From NCBI RefSeq assembly GCF_002775205.1, contig NC_036446.1, forward strand, positions 12,648,565 to 12,712,564: DNA of 64,000 bases, written 5' to 3'. Below, piece after piece: positions 1 through 11,117 of this stretch (position 1 is its first letter; each line of letters starts with the position of its first letter). The notes under the pieces are model-generated. The model was not told the origin of the DNA. It was given only the letters and a program-made list of their open reading frames with translations, and did not search any database. The position numbers were made by a program, and so were the translations under genes. Origin of the DNA: Xiphophorus maculatus. Taxonomy: Eukaryota > Chordata > Actinopteri > Cyprinodontiformes > Poeciliidae.

Positions 1-78
1 AAAAAATTAAAGCTTTTAAGAAAAAATTATAATAATTCTTAATTTCTTTTAAACTGAATAACTATCTCTGTATTTTAG

Positions 79-532
79 TCTCCACTCCAAATAGAAAAAA
101 GTGCTTCAACTGTGATGAAGAAAACTGCATGAAAAACCCTTAAATGTGCAGGGATGAAAACTACTGCATTGATGTAACAGGTAAGAGGCCAACATTTTGC
201 ATGCTTCATATTATCATCACAAGAACATTAAGACCAGATACAAATGTGTTTATGACATCATAACTATTTTCATTTTCACAGGATATACACAAGGAGAACG
301 TTTCATGATGAAGGGATGTGCCTCTGAGTTGGTGTGCTCAGATCATTTTTCTTTAGTGGTGAGTCAGTTTACTACACGGCCCCCTGTAGCAAAGGTTAGC
401 TGCTGCCGGGGCAACTACTGCAACAGCGCTAGCAGCACCATCAGCCCAGAAAGGAAAAGCAGCGCCAGCAGCACCAGTCCCACCCTGCTGCTCCTGTTGG
501 TGCCTCTGTTGTTTTCTAACTTATTTTCTTAG
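79..532 (+). CDS. LU1: two-domain Ly6/uPAR protein, 3' part only (alpha type)
   Basis: Only exons 4 (79-180) and 5 (282-532, stop TAG) lie in the window; exons 1-3 are to the left. They encode the second LU domain, ending in the LU signature CCRGNYCN, then a Ser/Thr-rich stalk and a hydrophobic tail (LLLLLVPLLFS) typical of a GPI-anchor signal. Exon 5 is almost the same as in LU4. Exon 4 has five A at 132-136 where all other copies have four, and three G at 151-153 where others have four. Between these two offsetting shifts the frame meets a TAA. Many other one-base homopolymer losses in this unit make a consensus error likely, so I would not call the gene dead on this alone. A polyadenylation signal AATAAA lies at 696-701. 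Confidence 0.8.
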
Positions 533-1200
533 CTCACAGAAGCTACTGAATCGCTGCCATGTTTTCTTTTTAATCACAATTCATTTTCTAAACCTGTTCT
601 TTTTATTTGATTCTATAGCTTAGTTAGCTAAGCAGCATGTTATAATCAACAACATCCTCTATACTTTGTTGTTCTATACTAAAATAATCTTCCTCAATAA
701 ACACAATTTTTTTTAATTCTGGGTCCAGTACCGATCTGATTCTAAATGTTTAGTTTTGAAAAGATAAAATGATTTGAAGTTACAGATGTGGAATAAACAT
801 GTTTCATTTTCTTTGATTAATATTAAAACTTGTTTTAATCAAAGTTAAAAGCTTTCAGAGCCCAAGATTGTAGAGTTTGAATGGAAAACTAACCAACATG
901 AATGTAAAATTCAACCTGGAGAGACTCAGAGAGAAAGTAGCTGTCTTACTTTCTTAGCTGGTAGAAATAATTGTATTGCTACCAGGTTTTCGTTTTATGC
1001 ATAATTCATTTAATAAATCTGTTTTTTTCTTTTCATTGATTCTCTATAAATTCACTAAGATAAGACCAAGCAAAATTCTGTAAACATCCTCAATACTTCA
1101 CTGCTGTTGTTCTTTAAAAACAAATCCTGCTGAATAAATGCATTAAAAAATAATTCTGTGTACTTTTCTGATTCTAAATGTTTATTTTGAAACTGATGCA
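533..1200 (+). other. 3' UTR and a second, decayed 3'-UTR copy (present in every unit)
   Basis: After the LU1 stop, a 3' UTR runs to the polyadenylation signal AATAAA at 696-701. About 400 bases further on, a similar stretch (about 920-1190) repeats the landmarks: GAAATAATTG…GCTACCAGGTTTTC, ATTCATTTAATAAA, AACATCCTC, CTGCTGAATAAATGCATT, then CTGATTCTAAATGTTTA. This looks like a tandemly duplicated terminal-exon tail whose coding part is gone. The same arrangement follows LU2-LU7. Confidence 0.55.
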
Positions 1201-1948
1201 ACTGAGGAAGATTGACTGAAATGATTTAAAACATGAACTGAAAGGCTGGGGGTAAAAGGAGAGAGGGAATAAAATTAGGTGTGAGTGAAGGATTTTTTTA
1301 AGATAACTGAATGGCTGTTGCCACATGAATAATTTGCTTTGTCAAAAAATGCGTCCCTCCTCAAACATGAAGAAATAAAGAGTTAAGAGTGAAATAGCTT
1401 TTTCTACATAATCACCTGTTCTCTGAGCTAAAGGTATGAGTTTCATACCAACAGGACAATATTTGGGGAATATCGTCCAGCTTTAACCTTTTACAATCTA
1501 AAACTCTCACCACTTTCAAATACATAATGTTTTGCATTACTCAATTTAAATAGATTAATTTATCAAACATGTTTTATCCAAATGTTCAGAGGATCTTTGG
1601 ACACTAATCCTGTCATTAGTGCATAAGTCCTCTATTTGTGCCAGACATAATCTAATTCAATGCAAACTTGTTTATTGCACTTATTATATAAACACGTCTG
1701 GCCAAGTTTTACACCAACGTTTCTCCTGCCTGTGATAGAGGCCAACATTCTCCAGGCAAGTTGATCCACACTATCTGGCTTGTCCTCAGCTTATTGGTCC
1801 AAAGCTTCTGATGATGCACATTTATTTAATTTTGAAGCATTTTATGTTAAAATGTGTAAAAACTATTATCATTTCTGTTTGATCTCTTTAATTAAACAGA
1901 ATATTGAATAACTTGCTGTTTCTATATGTTTTGGTTAATTCAAGGTTC

Positions 1949-1984
1949 AAACTACTAACCTTGAGCTATCAAGGTTAGTAGTTT
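1949..1984. repeat. 36-bp hairpin of each unit (unit 1 copy)
   Basis: Arms AAACTACTAACCTTGA and their exact complement are separated by GCTA: a 16-bp perfect stem with a 4-base loop. The same hairpin occurs in each unit, for example at 23557-23592 in unit 4. Units 2, 5 and 6 have a GCTGGC centre instead of GCTATC. Confidence 0.8.
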
Positions 1985-2410
1985 GTTATAAACAACCAGA
2001 CTACATGGCAAGATGTAATCATGGAACTGTGCTAATAAATATTCAAACTATATCAGTTTTTCCTGTAAAATCAGATCGTTTTGTTATTTTGGGGATCAAA
2101 CAGATTATTTGTGCTTAAAGTCACAAATGTCTTGAAATGGCTCTTGGCTCACACCTCTGCTTTATTCTCTAACTGCAGCAAAGTGCTGGAAACTGGTTTC
2201 ACTGGACACAAGATTTCCTCTTCTGCAAGACTAAAGGACCAACAATGAATCATGTTCATTTAAAAATCTGTGAGCTGTAATCATCAGTCTTTAAAATTAA
2301 AGCATAAAGCATAAAATGCACTGTGATGAACCTTGGTGTAAATTCAAACTGGAAGATGCTTTTCTTTTCATCTGCTCAGTCAATCACCTCATCATGCGCC
2401 TCCTTCCCAT

Positions 2411-2490
2411 CTACGCCGATCTCGTCTGGGTCGGGCCTGGTTAATACTTGAATGGGAGACTGCCTGGGAATACCAGGTGCTGGAAGCTTT
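2411..2490 (+). pseudogene. 5S rRNA pseudogene, unit 1
   Basis: Matches the 3' two thirds of vertebrate 5S rRNA (GATCTCGTCTG, GGGTCGGGCCTGGTTA, then TACTTGAATGGGAGAC and CCTGGGAATACCAGGTGCTG). The first ~30 bases are missing, and about 17 bases (normally ATCTCGGAAGCTAAGCA) are deleted, removing most of the box A control region. It is probably a 5S-derived SINE head or plain pseudogene rather than a working gene. Confidence 0.85.
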
Positions 2491-2501
2491 TACTGGCTCT
2501 T

Positions 2502-2815
2502 CGCTAAATGTGAAAGATGATACTAAAGCAAAAATGTATCACAGCAGAGGTAAGAATACATGTAGAAGTGGTCAGTGGTGAGTTAAAGAGTGTGAAAATG
2601 CAAAAGTCTTTAGTGCCCCCTGGTGGTGACAAAAGCACCTGATATAGTAATACCAGGTGCGGTAAGATGTAGCCACCATCAGGGGCACTAACAACTCTTT
2701 AACTCCACATTTTCACACTTTATAAATTCGGCACAGATCAAAAACTTCTGCATTTATTCATACCTCTGACACATGTTGCTTCAATGTTATCTTTCACAAA
2801 ATATATTTTTGCTAA
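2502..2815. repeat. Foldback repeat with paired CTCF-like motifs, unit 1
   Basis: Two imperfect inverted arms of roughly 130 bases, both containing GTGTGAAAATG and GTGAAAGAT, face each other. At the centre the arms hold AGTGCCCCCTGGTGGTG (minus-strand CTCF core at 2614-2626) and its inverted partner near 2676 (here one G short, in line with other homopolymer losses in this unit). It directly follows the 5S pseudogene, so it may be an inverted pair of 5S-SINE bodies. Confidence 0.7.
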
Positions 2816-2878
2816 TAAACATTTAGAATCAGATTTTTTTATATATATTTGGTCTTTGTTTACTAAATTTATAGAGAA

Positions 2879-3307
2879 TCAGCTCAAAGAAAAGAGCAGA
2901 CTTATTAAATGAAATTTGCTTAAACAGAAAAACATGGCAGCAATGCTGTTGTTTCTATAAGCTACGAACATGAGACAGAAAATAACAGTGACAGCAACAG
3001 GACCAGCAGGGGGCGTACTGGCACTGCTGGTCCTGTTGCAGTAGTCGCCCTGGCAACAGCTAAACTGTTCTGCATCTAATAGATCCATCTCCTGCTTGCA
3101 TTCACTGTGAAGATGAAAATAAAGTTATGTGTCAGTAACATGTTTGTTTCTGGTCTTAGTAGGATAATACTCATTATGTAAAAACATGATATTCTCTTTC
3201 CTGATACTGTGATGCAGGAGTTTTCATTCCCTTCACAGTTGAGGGATTTCATGCAGTTTTCTCCTTCACAGCTGAAGACTTTTTTCCATTTGGGTTGAAC
3301 TTCTAGT
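2879..3307 (-). pseudogene. Inverted LU second-domain pseudogene, unit 1
   Basis: On the minus strand, 3307-3201 corresponds to LU exon 4 (…FSCEGENCMKSLNCEGNENSC) and 3104-2879 to exon 5 (FSCCQGDYCN followed by a hydrophobic tail). Upstream minus-strand sequence matches intron 3 of the LU genes (GAAACAAG(C/T)TGGTGACAA), so this is an inverted partial copy of the gene. It looks dead: the first cysteine of the domain is replaced, the exon 4 donor reads GA instead of GT, exon 5 lacks the segment before CCxxxYCN, and no first LU domain is present. A CTCF-like core CCAGCAGGGGGCG lies inside it on the plus strand at 3003-3015. Confidence 0.75.
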
Positions 3308-3552
3308 CTAAAGAACTGCAGAATCATAACATTTTTTTCTTCAAGCTCTCACTTTTTTTTATTGTCACCAGCTTGTTCACTTCCAAAATATCTGCATAGG
3401 TATGGAGCTAAATTGGGACCACAAAGGTTCTTCAGAAGAAAAAATATTGAAACTGGGAAAAACGTTGAAATTAAAAAATAACATTTGAAACGAAGAACAT
3501 GTTCAAAACTACTTTTCAGATTTAAGATATTTTTGAGCTTCAGATATGTCCA

Positions 3553-5049
3553 TTTTTTCAGATTCAAACTTCTGGCCCTGTTTTGGCATGGGTGGCTGGA
3601 CCTCGGATGACAAGGACATGGACTCATGACTGACAGCTGGACAACTGCATCAGTGTGTTTGAATCTGTAAAAAATAATAATAATAAATTTCTGGAATAAA
3701 AAAAAACTTTTAAATCTGAAAAGTAGTTTTGAGTATTTCTGTCAGGTTCAAATCTTTTTCTCCTATTGAACAAACTTTATGGCCCCAATTTAACTTCAAA
3801 TTAGAATCACTGGATGCTAACAGTGGAGCATAGCTTATGATTTTGAAGCTTACGAAGACTAGTGAGATTTGTTGAGTATCAGTGACGTTAACGTCTGATG
3901 AACACGGCCTTTAAGATTCAGGTCACATTTGAAAAGATCGGATACGAATCAAATACACAAGTTGCCTGGGTCGCTTTCGAAAAAATGCGACCTGTATTCA
4001 GACTATCAGCTATAGGTCGCATTACAGCAAAAAAAAAAAAACAGGAAGTGGAAACTGCAGTGCTTATGATAAGCGTAATATGCTTCACTTAGCTCCTTGA
4101 TATGAAAAATAGGAAGTTGAATTTTGGGTTTAAATTCAAGTTTCCTATCGCTATGCAAACCCTCCACACCTTCTGACCTCCTGTATGCAAAATCTACATA
4201 TGCTTTGAATTATACTATTATACTCAATAGCAATCATTGCATGTACACATGCACATAATCACACAAAGAACCGTTGTTCACTTGGAGTTTTCAGGATTTC
4301 AACCGGTGATTGTTTTAACTGCAGTTAAATATGAACAAACTGTCTTCAAAACTCAATAAAGTTCACAGTTTCCTAACGTTGAAGTCCAGAATGAACGTGT
4401 TCAAAGCATCCAAGTTTATAGAAAGCCATCAAGCTCACATATACATAAAATGACTTTTAGCACCTAAACAGCTCTTTATCTGTGAGCGGCACATGTGGTT
4501 TTGTGTTCAACGTCTGCAGGCTGTTCTTGAGAAAACTCTCAACTCATTATCGTTTCTTCCCCGTGTGAAGAACTACAGCTAAGCTCCCTCAGCACATTCA
4601 GGCTAGCTTGGCTCCGCTTAACCGATCCTAGGAAGACGCCGCTGACCGCAGTACCAGGACAGGCCTGCGCTGTGCTCGGTAAGTGCTTGGAAAGAAACAT
4701 TTCTTCAGTTAAACAGGCGTTTGAAGCAGCTACCGCGTAAAGGCGGGCTGCTTTTATAGCTACTTTGTTTTAATTAACGGAGCAACTAGCATTTGTGTTG
4801 GCTAAGCTAACGCGTTAAGGCGGGCTTGGGCACTTTTAATATTTTTTGCTGCAATAATTAAATACTCAGACTTATAAAAAACAATCTAGACAAACATCAA
4901 GATTTTACCAGATAATTATTTTTTGAGAAGAGCTCATATCATCAGCATTTTCCTTGTATTCATTAGAGCGCTGTGATTGGATAAAAAAATGGCCTGTTTT
5001 TCATTGTGCTTCTTTTTGCATCCACTACAAATCTGCCAGTCACAAACAG
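3553..5049. other. Upstream region of LU2: hairpin with A-run, presumed promoter and untranslated exon
   Basis: No protein gene is seen here. A block at about 3900-4032 holds arms AATGCGACCT and AGGTCGCATT (10-bp perfect stem, 20-base loop) followed by an A-run whose length varies between units. From about 4570 comes a presumed untranslated first exon ending at 4678 before GTAAGT. Downstream, in the presumed first intron, two near copies of CGCGTAAAGGCGGGCT lie about 75 bases apart. No clear TATA box. Other units hold the same features at the matching positions. Confidence 0.5.
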
Positions 5050-5126
5050 GAGGATCTGCTTATTTAGGCGAGGTGTAAAACTGGGAGTAGATCCCCTCCA
5101 AGGAAATCCTGTGATCCACCAGCAAA

Positions 5127-6504
5127 ATGTTCCTCTTCACTTTGGTGCTGATGGTGCTGTTTCTACCGGAAGGCAAGTTTTTGATTACGATTAATTTATC
5201 CTAACATTGCATTATTTAGTGTGATTTCATTATATTTAGATTTTCTCCCATTAAAAATTACAATAATAATCTCTTTTCTACTTTTCTTGTTAAACTTTCA
5301 AACTTTTTCTTTCCCCTCTCTATTTTGTGCTGATGTGATTCAGCCATTTTGTCTTGGTTAAGAAAAGGATTTTGGCATTTAGAAATAATTTTATATAATA
5401 GTTTCCTTCATACTTTTGTTGACAATAATTGTTCATTTTCTCTTTGTTTTAATTAGCTGACAACCTGAAATGTAAATGTGAACCTGGCCAATATGGAACT
5501 TGCGCTAAGGAAATAACTGAATGTCCCTCAAAGTACGATTGTTGTTCAGTAACATCACAACTCTATTATTTAGGTACGTATTTGTGAGGTTTCCTGTTGA
5601 TGATTCTTAGTTTGGGAACTCATCAGTTTAAAATTTGTGTTCTTTAATTACAGGTGGTGCAAAGTCTAAGCGGAACTCCAAAGATTGCATTATGTCTGAA
5701 CTGTGTGTTAATTACTCTATCAGCTATGGAGCTTACAGAATTGTACAAAACACCAAGTGCTGCAGTGAAGATCTCTGCAACGCCCAGATTAACTACACAA
5801 AACTTGGTAATTAATTCATTGATTATGTTTTTCAATACTTTGCACAATTTGAATTTGCAGTGCTCACAAACGTTTTTTAACTAACTATAGATTTGGATTA
5901 AAAAACAGAATACACTTAGTTTTGTAATTCCAGCTTCATATACATGTTTTAGGAGAAACAAGTTGGTGACAAAAAATTAAAGCTTTTAAGAAAAAATTAT
6001 AATAATTCTTAATTTCTTTTAAACTGAATAACTATCTCTGTATTTTAGTCTCCACTCCAAATAGAAAAAAGTGCTTCAGCTGTGATGAAGAAAACTGCAT
6101 GAAAACCCTTAAATGTGCACGGGATGAAAACTACTGCGTTGATGTAAAAGGTAAGAGGCCAACATGTTTGCATGCTTCATATTTATCATCACAAGAACAT
6201 TAAGACCAGATCCAAATGTGTTACTTGCATCATAACTATTTTCATTTTCACAGGATATACACAAGGAGAACGTTTCATGATGAAGGGATGTGCCTCTAAG
6301 TCGGTGTGCTCAGATAATTTTTCTTTAGTGATGAGTCAGTTAACTTCACGGCCCCCTGTAGCAAAGATTAGCTGCTGCCGGGGCAACTACTGCAACAGCG
6401 CTAGCAGCACCATCAGCCCAGGAAGCAAAAGCAGCGCCAGCAGCACCAGTCCCACCCTGCTGCTCCTGTTGGTGCCTCTGTTGTTTTCTAACTTATTTTC
6501 TTAG
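5127..6504 (+). CDS. LU2: two-domain Ly6/uPAR GPI-type surface protein (beta type)
   Basis: Coding exons 5127-5172, 5457-5573, 5654-5806, 6049-6150 and 6254-6504 join in frame (all introns phase 1) to 222 residues. Residues 1-16 form a signal peptide (MFLFTLVLMVLFLPEA). The first LU domain (about 18-100, exons 2-3) ends in CCSEDLCN; the second (about 114-187, exons 4-5) ends in CCRGNYCN. A Ser-rich stalk and hydrophobic C-terminus suggest GPI anchoring. N-glycosylation sequons NYS and NYT lie in exon 3. The first intron has a GC donor (AG|GCAAGT); the others are GT-AG. A probable untranslated exon ends at 4678 before GTAAGT, and the start-codon exon begins at 5050 after an AG. Domain layout resembles teleost uPAR-like and phospholipase-A2-inhibitor/LYPD-like proteins; ligand and function cannot be told. 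The first domain has 11 cysteines, one more than an even LU set (CC at the end of exon 2). Confidence 0.88.
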
Positions 6505-8376
6505 CTCACAGAAGCTACTGAATTGCTGCCATGTTTTCTTTTTAATCACAATTCATTTTATAAACCTGTTCTTTTTAATTGATTCTATAGCTTGGTTAGC
6601 TAAGCAGCATGTTATAATCAACAACATCCTCTATACTTTGTTGTTCTATACTAAATAATCTTCCTCAATAAACACAATTTTTTTTAATTCTGGGTCCAGT
6701 ACCGATCTGATTCTAAATGTTTAGTTTTGAAAAATAAAATGACTTGATGTTATAGATGTGGAATAAACATGTTTCATTTTCTTTGATTTAATATTAAAAC
6801 TTGTTTTAATCAAAGTTAAAAGCTTTCAGAGCCCAAGATTGTAGAGTTTGAATGGAAAACTAACCAACATGAATGTAAAATTCAACCTGGAGAGACTCAG
6901 AGAGAAAGTAGCTGTCTTACTTTCTTAGCTGGTAGAAATAATTGTATTGCTACCAGGTTTTCTTTTTATGCATAATTCATTTAATAAATCTGTTTTTTTC
7001 TTTTCATTGATTCTCTATAAATTCACTAAGATAAGACCAAGCAAAATTCTGTAAACATCCTCAATACTTCACTGCTGTTGTTCTCTAAAAACAAATCCTG
7101 CTGAATAAATGCATTAAAAAATAATTCTGTGTACTTTTCTGATTCTAAATGTTTATTTTTGAAACTGATGCAACTGAGGAAGATTGACTGAAATGATTTA
7201 AAAACATGAACTGAAAGGCTGGGGGTAAAAGGAGAGAGGGAATAAAATTAGGTGTGAGTGAAGGATTTTTTTAAGATAACTGAATGGCTGTTGCCACATG
7301 AATAATTTGCTTTGTCAAAAAATGCGTCCCTCCTCAAACATGAAGAAATAAAGAGTTAAGAGTGAAATAGCTTTTTCTACATAATCACCTGTTCTCTGAG
7401 CTAAAGGTATGAGTTTCATACCAACAGGACAATATTTGGGGAATATCGTCCAGCTTTAACCTTTTACAATCTAAAACTCTCACCACTTTCAAATACATAA
7501 TGTTTTACATTTACTCAATTTAAATAGATTAATTTATCAAACATGTTTTATCCAAATGTTCAGAGGATCTTTGGACACTAATCCTGTCATTAGTGCATAA
7601 GTCCTCTATTTGTGCCAGACATAATCTAATTCAATGCAAACTTGTTTATTGCACTTATTATATAAACACGTCTGGCCAAGTTTTACACCAACGTTTCTCC
7701 TGCCTGTGATAGAGGCCAACATTCTCCAGGCAAGTTGATCCACACTATCTGGCTTTGTCCTCAGCTTATTGGTCCAAAGCTTCTGATGATGCACATTTAT
7801 TTAATTTTGAAGCATTTTATGTTAAAATGTGTAAAAACTATTATCATTTTCTGTTTGATCTCTTTAATTAAACAGAATATTGAATAACTTGCTGTTTCTA
7901 TACGTTTTGGTTAATTCAAGGTTCAAACTACTAACCTTGAGCTGGCAAGGTTAGTAGTTTGTTATAAACAACCAGACTACATGGCAAGATGTAATCATGG
8001 AACTCTGCTAATAAATATTCAAACTATATCAGTTTTTCCTGTAAAATCAGATCGTTTTGTTATTTTGGGGATCAAACAGATTATTTGTGCTTAAAGTCAC
8101 AAATGTCTTGAAATGGCTCTTGGCTCACACCTCTGCTTTATTCTCTAACTGCAGCAAAGTGCTGGAAACTGGTTTCACTGGACACAAGATTTCCTCTTCT
8201 GCAAGACTAAAGGACCAACAATGAATCATGTTCATGTAAAAATCTGTGAGCTGTAATCATCAGTCTTTAAAATTAAAGCATAAATGCACTGTGATGAACC
8301 TTGGTGTAAATTCAACTGGAAGATGCTTTTCTTTTCATCTGCTCAGTCAATCACCTCATCATGCGCCTCCTTCCAT

Positions 8377-8456
8377 CTACGCCGATCTCGTCTGGGTCGG
8401 GCCTGGTTAATACTTGAATGGGAGACTGCCTGGGAATACCAGGTGCTGGAAGCTTT
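8377..8456 (+). pseudogene. 5S rRNA pseudogene, unit 2
   Basis: Same truncated 5S copy with the same internal deletion as unit 1. Confidence 0.85.
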
Positions 8457-8469
8457 TACTGGCTCTTTT

Positions 8470-8786
8470 ACTAAAATGTGAAAGATGATACTAAAGCAAA
8501 AATGTATCACAGCAGAGGTAAGAATACATGTAGAATGGTCAGTGGTGAGTTAAAGAGTGTGAAAATGCAAAAGTCTTTAGTGCCCCCCTGGTGGTGACAA
8601 AAGCACCTGATATAGTAATACCAGGTGCGGTAAGAGTGTAGTCACCACCAGGGGGCACTAACAACTCTTTAACTCCACATTTTCACACCTTTATAAATTC
8701 GGCACAGATCAAAAACTTCTGCCATTTATCATACCTCTGACACATGTTGCTTCAATGTTATCTTTCACAAAATATATTTTTGCTAA
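8470..8786. repeat. Foldback repeat with paired CTCF-like motifs, unit 2
   Basis: Same foldback. The right motif is the exact core CCACCAGGGGGCA; the left motif has one extra C. Confidence 0.7.
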
Positions 8787-8890
8787 TAAACATTTAGAAT
8801 CAGAATTTTTATATATATTTTGGTCTTTGTTTACTAAATTTATAGAGAATCAGCTCAAGAAAAAGAGCAGACTTATTAAATGAAATTTGC

Positions 8891-9279
8891 TTAAACAGAA
8901 AACATGGCAGCATTGCTGTTGTTTCTATAAGCTACGAACATGAGACAGAAAATAACAGTGACAGCAACAGGACCAGCAGGGGGCGTACTGACACTGCTGG
9001 TCCTGTTGCAGTAGTCGTCCTGGCAACAGCTAAACTGTTCTGCATCTAATAGATCCATCTCCTGCTGCATTCACTGTGAAGATGAAAATAAAGTTATGTT
9101 GTCAGTAACATGTTTGTTTCTGGTCTTAGCAGGATAAATACTCATTATGTAAAAACATGATATTCTTTTTCCTGATACTGTGATGCAGGAGTTTTCATTC
9201 CCTTCACAGTTGAGGGATTTCATGCAGTTTTCTCCTTCACAGCTGAAGAACTTTTTTCCATTTGGGTTGAACTTCTAGT
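8891..9279 (-). pseudogene. Inverted LU second-domain pseudogene, unit 2
   Basis: Same two relic exons as in unit 1, with the GA donor and the shortened exon 5. CCQDDYCN replaces CCQGDYCN here. The 3' end resembles the LU 3' UTR (GCTGCCATGTTTTCT). Confidence 0.75.
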
Positions 9280-11117
9280 CTAAAGAACTGCAGAATCATA
9301 ACATTTTTTTCTTCACAGCTCTCACTTTTTTTATTGTCACCAGCTCCTTTCACCCAAAATATCTGCATAGGTATGGAGCTAAATTGGGACCACAAAGGTT
9401 CTTCAGAAGAAAAAAAAATGAAACTGGGAAAAACGTTTGAAATTAAAAAATAACATTTGAAACTAAGAAAATGTTCAAAACTACTTTTTAGATTTAAGAT
9501 ATTTTTGAGCTTCAGATATGTCCATTTTTCAGATTCAAACTTCTGGCCCTGTTTTGGCCTGGGTGGCTGGACCTCGGATGACAAGGACATGGACTCATGA
9601 CTGACAGCTGGACAACTGCAGTCATTGTGTTTGAATCTGTAAAAAATAATAATAATAAATCTCTGGAATCAAAAAAACCTTTAAATCTGAAAAGTAGTTT
9701 GGAGTATTTCTGTCAGGTTCAAATCTTTTTCTCCTATTGAACAAACTTTATGGCCCCAATTTAACTTCAAATTAGAATCACGTGGATGCTAACAGTGGAG
9801 CATAGATTATGATTTTGAAGCTTACGAAGACTAGTGAGATTTGTTGAGTATCAGTGACGTTAACGTCTGATGAACACGGCCTTTAAGATTCAGGTCACAT
9901 TTGAAAAGATCGGATACGAATCAAATACACAAGTTGCCTGGGTCGCTTTCGAAAAAATGCGACCTGTATTCAGACTATCAGCTATAGGTCGCATTACAGC
10001 AAAAAAAAAAAAAAAAAAAACAGGAAGCGGAAACTGCAGTGCTTATGATGAGCGTAATATGCTTCACTTAGCTCCTTGATATGAAAAATAGGAAGTTGAA
10101 TTTTGGGTTTAAATTCAAGTTCCTATCGCTATGCAAACCCTCCACACCTTCTGACCTCCTGAATGCAAAAATCTACATATAATTGCTTTGAATTATACTA
10201 TTATACTCAATAGCAATCATTGCATGTACACATGCACATAATCACACAAAGAACCGTTGTTCACTTGGAGTTTTCAGGATTTCAACAGGTGATTGTTTTA
10301 ACTGCAGTTAAATATGAACAAACTGTCTTCAAAAACTCAATAAAGTTCACAGTTTCCTAACGTTGAAGTCCAGAATGAACGTGTTCAAAGCATCCAAGTT
10401 TATAGAAAGCCATCAAGCTCACATATACATAAAATATGACTTTTAGCACCTAAACAGCTCTTTATCTGTGAGCGGCACATGTGGTTTTTGTGTTCAACGT
10501 CTGCAGGCTGTTCTTGAGAAAACATCTCAACTCATTATCGTTTCTTCCCGTGTGAAGAACTACAGCTAAGCTCCCTCAGCACATTCAGGCTAGCTTGGCT
10601 CCGCTTAACCGATCCTAGGAAGACGCCGCTGACCGCAGTACCAGGACAGGCCTGCGCTGTGCTCGGTAAGTGCTTGGAAAGAAACATTTCTTCAGTTAAA
10701 CAGGCGTTTGAAGCAGCTACCGCGTAAAGGCGGGCTGCTTTTATAGCTACTTTGTTTTAATTAACGGAGCAACTAGCATTTGTGTTGGCTAAGCTAACGC
10801 GTTAAGGCGGGCTTGGGCACTTTTAATATTTTTTGCTGCAATAATTAAATACTCAGACTTATAAAAAACAATCTAGACAAACATCAAGGATTTTACCAGA
10901 TAATTATTTTTTCAGAAGAGCTCATATCATACAGCATTTTCCTTGTATTCAATTAGAGCGCTGTGATTGGATAAAAAAAATGGCCTGTTTTTCATTGTGG
11001 TTCTTTTTGCATCCACTACAAATCTGCCAGTCACAAACAGGAGGATCTGCTTATTTAGGCGAGGTGTAAAACTGGGAGTAGATCCCCTCCAAGGAAATCC
11101 TGTGATCCACCAGCAAA

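Noticed and set aside
2411-2490. Functional 5S rRNA gene cluster
   Set aside because: All copies lack the 5' third and most of box A, so transcription by RNA polymerase III as 5S rRNA is not expected.
5654-5884. 76-codon plus-strand frame over LU exon 3 and the following intron (repeated in each unit), and the 67-codon frame opposite
   Set aside because: Out of frame with the LU protein and reading into the intron; shadows of exon 3.
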